Source: Desulfovibrionaceae bacterium
Lineage (GTDB): Bacteria > Pseudomonadota > Gammaproteobacteria > Burkholderiales > Burkholderiaceae_C
DNA length: 5,362 nt
Assembly: GCA_009778355.1 (NCBI GenBank)
Contig: WRJY01000152.1
Location: 1-5,362, forward strand
Direction of reading: 5' to 3'
Under the pieces are notes generated by a model. The model was not told where the DNA came from, did not search any database, and was given only the letters and a program-made list of their open reading frames with translations. Both the position numbers and the translations under genes were made by a program. Shown here piece by piece: positions 1-5,267 of this stretch. Position 1 is the stretch's first letter. Each line of letters opens with the position of its first letter.

Positions 1-179
1 ACCCATCGGGTGAGTGTGCCGCATCGGCTTAAACCCGCACCAGTGTTGGCTTTACCCCGAATCAGTGCTTGTCAACTGCCGGATTTAGGCTGATGCCTCT
101 CGGGGAAGAACTGCACGCCCCATTTGCCACGTGCAAAAAACTTGCACTGCGATTGCACTCAACCGGTGAAATAGGGCGC
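1..179. other. Non-coding left flank, no gene recognised
   Basis: I see no convincing gene here. Short open frames exist, including one on the minus strand from 244 to 62, but it runs straight through the tRNA terminator and has no recognisable protein character. Base composition is clearly less GC-rich than the coding part of the window. The stretch carries a small inverted repeat (131-147) and several copies of the hexamer GTGCAA/TTGCAC, described separately. It lies downstream of the 3' end of the tRNA gene, which is where an integrated element would begin, but no integrase is visible. Confidence 0.6.
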
Positions 180-222
180 AAAAAAATCGGCCCGAAGGCC
201 GATCTTAGAGGTAAATTGCACT
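131..222. repeat. Iterated GTGCAA/TTGCAC hexamer cluster
   Basis: TTGCAC occurs at 142-147, 153-158 and 216-221, each followed by T (TTGCACT). Its reverse complement GTGCAA occurs at 131-136. The copies at 131-136 and 142-147 form a perfect inverted repeat with a five-base spacer, and a near copy (ATGCAA) sits at 239-244. Four copies of a hexamer in about 90 bases is well above chance expectation (roughly 0.04 for both strands at even base composition). The role is unknown. Arm-type integrase sites or operators for a dimeric regulator are possible, but both are inference. Confidence 0.5.
180..203 (-). terminator. Intrinsic terminator of the tRNA-Thr transcript
   Basis: On the minus strand the sequence reads ATCGGCC, TTCG, GGCCGAT and then a run of T. 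This is a perfect 7-bp stem (186-192 with 197-203) closed by a stable UUCG tetraloop, followed at once by a U tract (A run at 180-186 on the plus strand). That is a textbook Rho-independent terminator. It begins 45 bases past the CCA end of tRNA-Thr, so it most likely ends that transcript. The reverse orientation has no T run, so it is directional. Confidence 0.92.
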
Positions 223-248
223 TTCTTTCACTGTGAGAATGCAATCCA

Positions 249-324
249 TGGTGCCGACTGCCGGAATCGAACTGGCGACCTACGCGTTACGAGTGCGTTG
301 CTCTACCAACTGAGCTAAGTCGGC
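249..324 (-). tRNA. tRNA-Thr (anticodon CGU)
   Basis: This is a 76-base tRNA gene read on the minus strand. The acceptor stem GCCGACT (5' end at 324) pairs with AGTCGGC, followed by discriminator A and an encoded CCA (249-251). The D arm is GCTC/GAGC with the usual GGTAGA-type loop. The anticodon loop is CTCGTAA, giving anticodon CGU, which reads the threonine codon ACG and suits a GC-rich genome. The T loop is TTCGATT. Two stem positions look mismatched: A31.C39 at the base of the anticodon loop and A52.C62 in the T stem. The other stem positions pair. The gene has its own -10 box upstream and a strong terminator downstream, which argues for an independently transcribed, functional gene. Confidence 0.96.
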
Positions 325-342
325 TGAAAACAGCAGCTTTCG

Positions 343-348
343 ATTATA
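343..348 (-). promoter_or_regulatory. -10 box of the tRNA-Thr promoter
   Basis: The minus strand carries a perfect sigma-70 -10 hexamer, TATAAT, ending 18 bases before the tRNA 5' end. This predicts a short leader of about 10-12 bases. No good match to TTGACA lies 16-18 bases upstream (the sequence there is about GCGAGC), and there is no TGn extension. The promoter therefore relies on the -10 element or on features not visible here. Confidence 0.7.
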
Positions 349-463
349 GCGGCGTTGGCGGTTCGGCTCGCCGACCGGTGCGCGGGAGGGCCGGGGCGGC
401 GATGGGATCATCGGTTCGTCCGTTGCAAGACAATGTCCGGTTCCCGCGATCGAAGCGAAAGAT

Positions 464-1261
464 ATGAATTTGATGGCAATCCTGATCGGAACCCTGGCCG
501 CTGGCGTTGGCAGCGTGTGGGTGGCCGCGGTTCTGTCTTGGGGCGTGCTGGCGCGCTACACGCAGCACATGCTCAGCCTGGCGGCGGGCGCGCTGCTGGC
601 GACGGCGTTCATGAGGCTGCTGCCCGAGGCGTTCGAGAGCGGCGCCGCGGCGCACGCACTGTCCACCACGCTGCTGGCGGGGCTGGTGTTCTTCTTTTTG
701 CTCGACAAGGCGGAGCTGTGGCACCACGGGCACGAGCATCATCACGCGCCCGCCGGGTTGCACGGTCACGGACACGTCCATGCGGGTGGCGGTCATCGGC
801 ACGGCGGCAGTTGGGCTGTGCTGCTGGGCGATGGTGTGCATTGCTTTGGCGACGGGGTGCTGATCGCCTCGGCCTTCATGGCCGGTATGCAACTGGGCGC
901 GGCTGCCGCGCTGGCGGTACTGGTACACGAGGTGCCGCACCATATCGGCGATCTGACGGTGCTGCGATCAGGCAGCGGCGGCAGCCGGCGCGTGGCGCTG
1001 CTCAAGGTGTCGCTGGCTGGCGCGCTGACGGCGCTGGGCGGCTTGGCCGGCTACGCGCTGATCGGCCAGTTCACGCACTGGCTGCCTTACTTGCTGGTGC
1101 TGGCGGCCAGCAGTTTCATCTATGTCGCGCTGGCGGATTTGATTCCGCAGTTACACCGGCGCCTGAACGCCCGCGAGACGGCAGCGCAGGTGCTGTGGCT
1201 GGCCGTCGGTCTGGGACTGGTGGCACTGGTGGGGGGACTGGGGCTGGCGCACGCGCATTGA
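464..1261 (+). CDS. ZIP-family divalent metal transporter
   Basis: This is a 265-residue integral membrane protein of the ZIP (SLC39-like) family, which moves Zn2+ and sometimes Fe2+ or Mn2+ into the cytoplasm. About eight hydrophobic segments are visible, near residues 4-28, 34-56, 66-84, 117-140, 142-165, 178-201, 206-228 and 240-262. Between segments 3 and 4 lies a histidine-rich loop with 12 His in residues 87-113, as in many ZIPs. Segment 4 has H126-C-F-G-D130-G, where most ZIPs have HNxxDG or HNxxEG. Segment 5 has H155-E-V-P-H159-H-I-G-D, where HEIPHE/HEIPQE is usual. The core metal ligands His126, Asp130, His155, Glu156 and His159 are thus present, with Asn-to-Cys and Glu-to-His changes beside them. 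The start at 464 has only a weak purine-rich upstream stretch (GCGAAAGA), and an in-frame ATG at 473 is a possible alternative. The gene stands alone and converges on ptsI. I see no Zur-like operator upstream. Confidence 0.92.
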   Translation: MNLMAILIGTLAAGVGSVWVAAVLSWGVLARYTQHMLSLAAGALLATAFMRLLPEAFESGAAAHALSTTLLAGLVFFFLLDKAELWHHGHEHHHAPAGLHGHGHVHAGGGHRHGGSWAVLLGDGVHCFGDGVLIASAFMAGMQLGAAAALAVLVHEVPHHIGDLTVLRSGSGGSRRVALLKVSLAGALTALGGLAGYALIGQFTHWLPYLLVLAASSFIYVALADLIPQLHRRLNARETAAQVLWLAVGLGLVALVGGLGLAHAH

Positions 1262-1356
1262 GGCTGGTGAAGCTGGCGTTTCAGGCGGCAAGCGGGGGGC
1301 AGCTTGATCGAGCGTGAATGTGGCATTGCCATGCCGAAGACGAGGATTGGCCTGCT
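1262..1356. other. Convergent intergenic region with a short hairpin
   Basis: This region separates the stop codons of the ZIP gene and ptsI. It contains a 5-bp stem, GGCAT/ATGCC (1322-1326 with 1331-1335), with a TGCC loop. No T run follows on either strand, so it is not a convincing intrinsic terminator. Termination here may depend on Rho or on structures I cannot identify by eye. Confidence 0.4.
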
Positions 1357-3111
1357 TTATCCGAGCAGCAGTTCCGCCGGTTCGTCGCTTTCGGCCACGG
1401 CGTGCGCCCAGGGGGCCAGTTTGGCAGCGTCGGCGCGCAGGATTTCCTGCTTGACGGCCAGGATTTGCGACGGGTGCATGGAGAAGCTGCGCAGCCCCAA
1501 GCCGAGCAGTAACCGCGTCATGCCGGGATCGCCCGCCATTTCGCCGCAGACGCTGATGGGCTTGCCCTGGCGAGCGCCTTCGGCGATGGTGTTGGCCAGC
1601 AGGCGCAGCACGGCGGGGTGAAGCTGGTCGTACAGGTGGGCGACCGATTCGTCGGCGCGGTCGATGGCCAGCGTGTACTGGATCAGGTCGTTGGTGCCGA
1701 CGGACAAGAAATCGAAGTAGCGCAGAAACAGCCGCAGCGACAGCGCGGCGGCGGGCACTTCGATCATGGCGCCGATTTTTACCGGCCCGTGCACTTGGCC
1801 GCGCGCGTCGAGCTGGGCGCGCGCCTTGTCGATGAGTTCGAGCGTCTGGCGGATTTCGCGCCCGTGCGTCAGCATGGGAATGAGCAGGTGCACCTGACCG
1901 TGCGCCGCCGCGCGCAGGATGGCGCGCAACTGGGTCAGGAACATGGCCGGCTCCGACAGGCTCCAGCGGATCGCGCGCAGGCCGAGCGCGGGGTTGAGGT
2001 GGGTGTCGGCGCGGCGGTCGTCCAGCGGTTTGTCGGCGCCGATGTCGATGGTGCGAATGGTCGTCGTCATGCCGTGCATGCCTTCGACGGCGGCGCGGTA
2101 AGCGAGGTACTGCTCGTCTTCGTCGGGCAGTTGGCCTTCGCGGCCCATGAACAGGAATTCGGAGCGGAACAGCCCGACGCCGACGGCGCCAACGGCCAGC
2201 GCGGCGGCGGTGTCGGCGGGTTGCTCGATGTTGGCCAGCAGTTCGATTCGCTGGCCGTCCAGCGTGACGGCGGGCGTGTTTTTCAGGCGCGCCAGCCGGC
2301 CGCGCTCCAGTTCGGCCTGGCGCTGCTTGAAGCCGTATTCGGCCAGGATGATGGGCGACGGATCGACGATGACCACGCCGGCGTCGCCATCGACGATGAC
2401 CCAGTCGTCCTGGCGCACCAGTTGGCTGGCCGAGCGCGCGCCGACCACCGCCGGAATGTCCATGCTGCGCGCGACGATGGCGGTGTGGCTGGTCTTGCCG
2501 CCGACGTCGGTGACGAAGCCGGCAAACACGCTCTTTTTGAATTGCAGCATGTCGGCGGGCGACAGGTCGTGCGCCACCAGCACCAGCGGGGCGTCGGGCG
2601 CGCCGTCCAGCGGCAGATCCTGCTGGCGCGCGGCGCGCGGCGGCGGCGTGGCCACCGGCTGCGCGGCGGCGCCTTTCAAGTGGCGCAGGACGCGCTCGGC
2701 CACCTGCTCCATGTCGGCCTTGCGCTCGCGCAGGTAGGGGTCTTGCATCTCGTCGAACTGGCGCGAAATGATTTCCAGTTGCGTGGTCAGCGCCCATTCG
2801 GCGTTGTACAGGCGCTCGGAGATGCATTGCCTGATGCCGGCGGCCATGGTTTCGTCGTTCAGCAGCATCAGGTGCACGTCCAGCAGAGCCGCCAGTTCGG
2901 GCGGGGAGTCCTCCTTGGACATGTCTTGCTGCAGGCGCTGCAATTCCCCGGCCACGGCGTCGCGCGCGGCCCGCAGGCGCGTGAACTCGGCCTGCGTCTG
3001 GCCGGGCTCGATGAAATAGTGCGCCACGTCCACGCGGCTGGACACCACCGGCACGGCGCGCCCAATGGCAATGCCGCGCGACACCGTGATGCCGTGAATG
3101 GAGAAGGTCAT
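1357..3111 (-). CDS. ptsI: PTS enzyme I (phosphoenolpyruvate-protein phosphotransferase)
   Basis: This cytoplasmic enzyme takes the phosphoryl group from PEP onto a histidine and passes it to HPr. The protein is 584 residues, against 575 in E. coli. The N-terminal HPr-binding and phosphohistidine domains span about 1-250, with the active site GGKTSHTA (His209). The C-terminal PEP-binding TIM barrel covers about 280-570. Its PEP and Mg2+ site elements are all present: FRSEFLFM (Arg316), TIRTIDIGADK (Arg353), GAMIEVP (Glu451), SVGTNDLIQYTLAIDR (Asn474, Asp475, Arg485) and VCGEMAGD (Cys522). A Pro/Ala-rich stretch at about 147-175, before the phosphohistidine domain, looks longer than in E. coli EI. 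The ATG at 3111 is chosen because the family N-terminus begins there and a GGAG Shine-Dalgarno lies 8 bases upstream (3120-3123). The longer frame to 3168 adds only an Arg/Ala-rich tail. It is the last gene of the PTS operon, 70 bases after ptsH. Confidence 0.97.
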   Translation of the reverse strand: MTFSIHGITVSRGIAIGRAVPVVSSRVDVAHYFIEPGQTQAEFTRLRAARDAVAGELQRLQQDMSKEDSPPELAALLDVHLMLLNDETMAAGIRQCISERLYNAEWALTTQLEIISRQFDEMQDPYLRERKADMEQVAERVLRHLKGAAAQPVATPPPRAARQQDLPLDGAPDAPLVLVAHDLSPADMLQFKKSVFAGFVTDVGGKTSHTAIVARSMDIPAVVGARSASQLVRQDDWVIVDGDAGVVIVDPSPIILAEYGFKQRQAELERGRLARLKNTPAVTLDGQRIELLANIEQPADTAAALAVGAVGVGLFRSEFLFMGREGQLPDEDEQYLAYRAAVEGMHGMTTTIRTIDIGADKPLDDRRADTHLNPALGLRAIRWSLSEPAMFLTQLRAILRAAAHGQVHLLIPMLTHGREIRQTLELIDKARAQLDARGQVHGPVKIGAMIEVPAAALSLRLFLRYFDFLSVGTNDLIQYTLAIDRADESVAHLYDQLHPAVLRLLANTIAEGARQGKPISVCGEMAGDPGMTRLLLGLGLRSFSMHPSQILAVKQEILRADAAKLAPWAHAVAESDEPAELLLG

Positions 3112-3118
3112 GCGGCCT

Positions 3119-3140
3119 GCTCCGGCGTGTGCGCTCCGGC
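3119..3140 (-). repeat. Tandem GCCGGAGC repeat including the ptsI ribosome binding site
   Basis: On the minus strand the octamer GCCGGAGC occurs twice with a period of 14 bases (3133-3140 and 3119-3126). The copy nearer ptsI supplies its GGAG Shine-Dalgarno, 8 bases before the ATG. A second GGAG in the other copy lies 22 bases before the start, too far to serve ptsI directly. Slightly upstream in the same spacer, 3150-3162 can form a CCGCG/CGCGG hairpin. The repeat may be coincidental in DNA this rich in G+C. Confidence 0.4.
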
Positions 3141-3181
3141 TGAACCGTGCCGCGGCGCGCGGTGGCAAGAGCGGGTCATTT

Positions 3182-3451
3182 TCACTCCCCTTCGCCGAAT
3201 TTGCCGGCGATCAGCGCCAGCAGCGCGTCCATGGCTTCCTGCTCCTGGGCGCCATCGGTTTCCACCTTGACCACGCTGCCGATGCCGGCGGCCAGCATCA
3301 TCACGCCCATGATGCTCTTGGCGTTGACGCGGCGCTCGCCCCGGCTCATCCACACGTCGCAGGGGTAGCTGCCGGCCAGCTTGGTCAGCTTGGCCGAGGC
3401 GCGGGCGTGCAGGCCCAGCTTGTTGCTGATGGCGATCTCGCTGGCGATCAT
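3182..3451 (-). CDS. ptsH: PTS phosphocarrier protein HPr
   Basis: This is an 89-residue cytoplasmic phosphocarrier that accepts phosphate from enzyme I and passes it to EIIA proteins. The length is typical of HPr. The catalytic motif KLGLHARASAKL gives His15 and Arg17 at the canonical positions. The second signature, NAKSIMGVMMLAA, places Ser46 where HPr kinase/phosphorylase acts in organisms that have HprK. The sequence after Ser46 (IMGVMMLAA) is the form I associate with proteobacteria that carry HprK, but hprK is not in this window. The start at 3451 overlaps the stop of the EIIA gene (ATGA), suggesting translational coupling. That would compensate for a weak Shine-Dalgarno (GAG about 6 bases upstream). 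The longer in-frame extension to 3694 has shadow composition and lies inside EIIA, so it is not used. Confidence 0.97.
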   Translation of the reverse strand: MIASEIAISNKLGLHARASAKLTKLAGSYPCDVWMSRGERRVNAKSIMGVMMLAAGIGSVVKVETDGAQEQEAMDALLALIAGKFGEGE

Positions 3452-3879
3452 TCGGCGCTCGCGGTACGCGCCGGGCCGGCGCCGGTTGGTCCGGCCACCG
3501 GCACGATGCCCTGCACGCCGCCGTCCATGGCCTTGCGCATCATGGCTTGCAACGGCTCGTGCCGGTAGCTGACGGCGCGCAGCAGCATCGGCAGGTTGAC
3601 GCCGGCCAGCAGCCGCGCGCACGCGCCATCGGCCAAGCGCTGCGCCACATTGCAGGGCGTGGCGCCGTACACGTCGGTCAGCATCAGCACGCACTGGTTG
3701 GTCGGCAAGGCCGCCAGCGCGCCCTGGGCGCTGGCCAGTGTGTCTTCCACGGCGTCGGCGGCCTGCACGTCCAGCGCCTGAATGGCGGCGCCCGCGTCGG
3801 GAAACACGTGCAGCGCGGCGGCCCGCAGCGCGCTGGCCAGCGGGGCGTGGGCAATCAGCAAAATGGCGTTCATCGGCAT
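3448..3879 (-). CDS. Mannose-family PTS EIIA component
   Basis: This soluble 143-residue protein of the EIIA-Man fold receives phosphate from HPr. The N-terminal strand and active-site loop ILLIAHAPLASAL place the phosphorylated histidine at residue 11. The motif MLTDVYGATPCNVAQ (Asp69) matches the TDLFGGSP-type loop of the family, and AGVNLPMLLRA matches the conserved GxNLPML segment. The C-terminal tail after about residue 130 is Gly/Ala/Pro-rich and probably disordered. The start is uncertain: the ATG at 3879 and the one at 3873 are both in frame and neither has a Shine-Dalgarno. The second would put the active histidine at position 9. It is the first gene of the PTS operon and overlaps ptsH by 4 bases. 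With no EIIB, EIIC or EIID beside it, a regulatory role is likely, as proposed for similar clusters in proteobacteria. That role is inference. Confidence 0.93.
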   Translation of the reverse strand: MPMNAILLIAHAPLASALRAAALHVFPDAGAAIQALDVQAADAVEDTLASAQGALAALPTNQCVLMLTDVYGATPCNVAQRLADGACARLLAGVNLPMLLRAVSYRHEPLQAMMRKAMDGGVQGIVPVAGPTGAGPARTASAE

Positions 3880-3881
3880 CG

Positions 3882-3908
3882 ATTATCGGCGCGCGCCGAA
3901 GGCGGCAA
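3882..3908 (-). promoter_or_regulatory. Candidate promoter of the PTS operon
   Basis: On the minus strand GATAAT (3882-3887) matches the sigma-70 -10 consensus at five of six bases. TTGCCG (3903-3908) lies 15 bases upstream and matches -35 at four of six. The -10 ends only 2 bases before the ATG at 3879, so transcription would be expected to start near 3875, at or just before the ATG at 3873. If real, the EIIA message would be leaderless or nearly so, which fits the absence of a Shine-Dalgarno. The spacing is short, so this is tentative. Confidence 0.3.
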
Positions 3909-3938
3909 GCCGCGCCGGCCCTGAGTCACAATAACCGC

Positions 3939-3966
3939 CCCGCCAGGCATCCCCCTTCAAGGCGGG
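3939..3966. repeat. Inverted repeat CCCGCC-N16-GGCGGG between divergent genes
   Basis: Perfect 6-base arms (3939-3944 and 3961-3966) are separated by 16 bases in the 114-base space between the PTS operon and the CoA-transferase gene. The position would suit an operator or transcript hairpin. However, the arms are short and made only of G and C in GC-rich DNA, so chance is a serious explanation. Confidence 0.25.
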
Positions 3967-3993
3967 AATTTCAAATCCAACGCAGTCTTTACG

Positions 3994-5229
3994 ATGAATT
4001 CTCTCGACGGTATCCGTGTCCTGGACCTTTCCCGCGTTTTGGCGGGCCCGTGGTGTGCGCAGAATCTGGCCGATCTCGGCGCTGATGTAATCAAGATCGA
4101 ACGGCCCGGCACCGGCGATGACACGCGCGCCTGGGGCCCGCCCTTTCTGACTGGCGACGATGGCGCGCCCTCGCGCGAGGCCGCCTATTACCTGAGCGTC
4201 AACCGCAACAAGCGCTCCGTCACCTGCGACATTTCCAAACCCGAAGGCCAGCGACTGATCCGCGAGCTGGCCGCGCGCTGCGACGTGTTCATCGAAAACT
4301 ACAAGGTCGGCGACATGGCGCGCTACGGGCTGGACTACGCCGCCATCTCGGCCATCAACCCCAAGGTGGTGTATTGCAGCGTGACCGGCTTCGGCCAGAC
4401 CGGCCCGTATGCGCCGCGCCCCGGCTACGACTACGTCATTCAGGGTCTGGGCGGACTGATGAGCATCACCGGCGAGCGCGACGACCGCGGCGGCGGCCCG
4501 CAGAAAGTGGGCGTGGCGGTGGTGGACCTGTTCACCGGCATGTACGCCACCGTGGGCGTTCTGGCCGCGCTGCGCCACGCCGAGCGCACCGGCCAGGGCC
4601 AGCACTTGGACATGGCGCTGCTCGACGCCCAAGCCGCCATGCTGGCCAACCTGGGCTCGTCTTACCTGATCAGCGGCAACGTGCCGGGCCGCATGGGCAA
4701 CGCGCACCAGACCGTCGTGCCTTACCAGGTGTTCGAGGTCGCGCCGCGGCCCGACGGCAGCCACGACCACATCATCCTGGCCGTCGGCAACGACAGCCAG
4801 TTCGTCAAGTTCTGCCAAGTGGCGGGCCGGCCCGACCTGGCCGAAAACCCGCTCTTTCTGACCAACGCCGACCGCGTGGGCCACCGCGCCGAACTGGTGC
4901 CGCAACTCGAAGCGATCATGAAAACGCGCACCAAGACCGACTGGCTGACCGCGCTGGACGCCGTCAAGGTGCCCTGCGGCGCCATCAACAACCTGGCCGA
5001 AGTGTTCAGTGACCCGCAAGTGCGCCAGCGCGGCATGGTCACGCACTGGAAGCACCCGCTCAAGGACGACCTGCCGCTGGTGTCCAGCCCGCTCAAACTC
5101 AGCGCCACTCCTGTGCGCACCGACCTGCCCCCGCCGCTGCTGGGCCAGCACACCGATGAGGTATTGGGCAGCCTGCTGCAAATGAACGCCGCCGAAATCG
5201 CCGCGCTGCGCCAGCAAGGCGTGGTCTGA
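3994..5229 (+). CDS. CaiB/BaiF (family III) CoA-transferase
   Basis: This 411-residue soluble enzyme moves CoA between acyl groups through an aspartyl-CoA thioester intermediate. The length is typical of family III. The N-terminus LDGIRVLDLSRVLAGPWCAQNLADLGADVIKIERP is the hallmark nucleotide/CoA-binding region. NRNKRSVTCDI (70-80), FIENYKVGDMARYGLDY (99-115) and VTGFGQTGPYAPRPGYD (130-146) follow in the usual order. The catalytic Asp is most likely Asp178 in KVGVAVVDLFTGMYA. The C-terminal part (about 230-350) has the small-domain pattern, with HQTVVPYQVF and VPCGAINNLAEVFSDPQVRQRGM. The GDDTRAWGPP segment resembles SUGCT-like enzymes (succinyl-CoA:glutarate/hydroxymethylglutarate CoA-transferases), but the true acyl substrate cannot be read from sequence. 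The upstream bases show no clear Shine-Dalgarno. The gene is divergent from the PTS operon and has no metabolic partner in the window. Confidence 0.93.
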   Translation: MNSLDGIRVLDLSRVLAGPWCAQNLADLGADVIKIERPGTGDDTRAWGPPFLTGDDGAPSREAAYYLSVNRNKRSVTCDISKPEGQRLIRELAARCDVFIENYKVGDMARYGLDYAAISAINPKVVYCSVTGFGQTGPYAPRPGYDYVIQGLGGLMSITGERDDRGGGPQKVGVAVVDLFTGMYATVGVLAALRHAERTGQGQHLDMALLDAQAAMLANLGSSYLISGNVPGRMGNAHQTVVPYQVFEVAPRPDGSHDHIILAVGNDSQFVKFCQVAGRPDLAENPLFLTNADRVGHRAELVPQLEAIMKTRTKTDWLTALDAVKVPCGAINNLAEVFSDPQVRQRGMVTHWKHPLKDDLPLVSSPLKLSATPVRTDLPPPLLGQHTDEVLGSLLQMNAAEIAALRQQGVV

Positions 5230-5267
5230 CGGCGATGAGCCTGGCGCTGGCCCGCCGGCAGGCAGGC

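Noticed and set aside
75..265. ACTGCCGGA shared by the left flank (75-83) and the tRNA T arm (257-265), as a possible attachment-site duplication
   Set aside because: Nine bases is too short, the flanking bases do not match beyond it, and an att duplication would normally copy the tRNA end including the acceptor stem.
355..1317. Plus-strand frame overlapping the ZIP gene in another register
   Set aside because: The translation is Arg/Gly/Ala-rich and without motifs, whereas the frame from 464 gives clear ZIP signatures and membrane segments.
1322..1335. GGCAT/ATGCC hairpin between the ZIP gene and ptsI as a bidirectional terminator
   Set aside because: The stem is only 5 bp and there is no T run on either side.
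3112..3168. N-terminal extension of enzyme I to an upstream ATG at 3168
   Set aside because: The 19 extra residues are unlike EI N-termini. The ATG at 3111 has a proper GGAG site at good spacing and matches the family start.
1618..3270. Open frame of 550 codons on the plus strand opposite ptsI
   Set aside because: It is antisense to a fully conserved enzyme I, rich in Gly, Arg, Val, Gln and His as expected from the mirror of GC-biased codons, and shows no recognisable domain.
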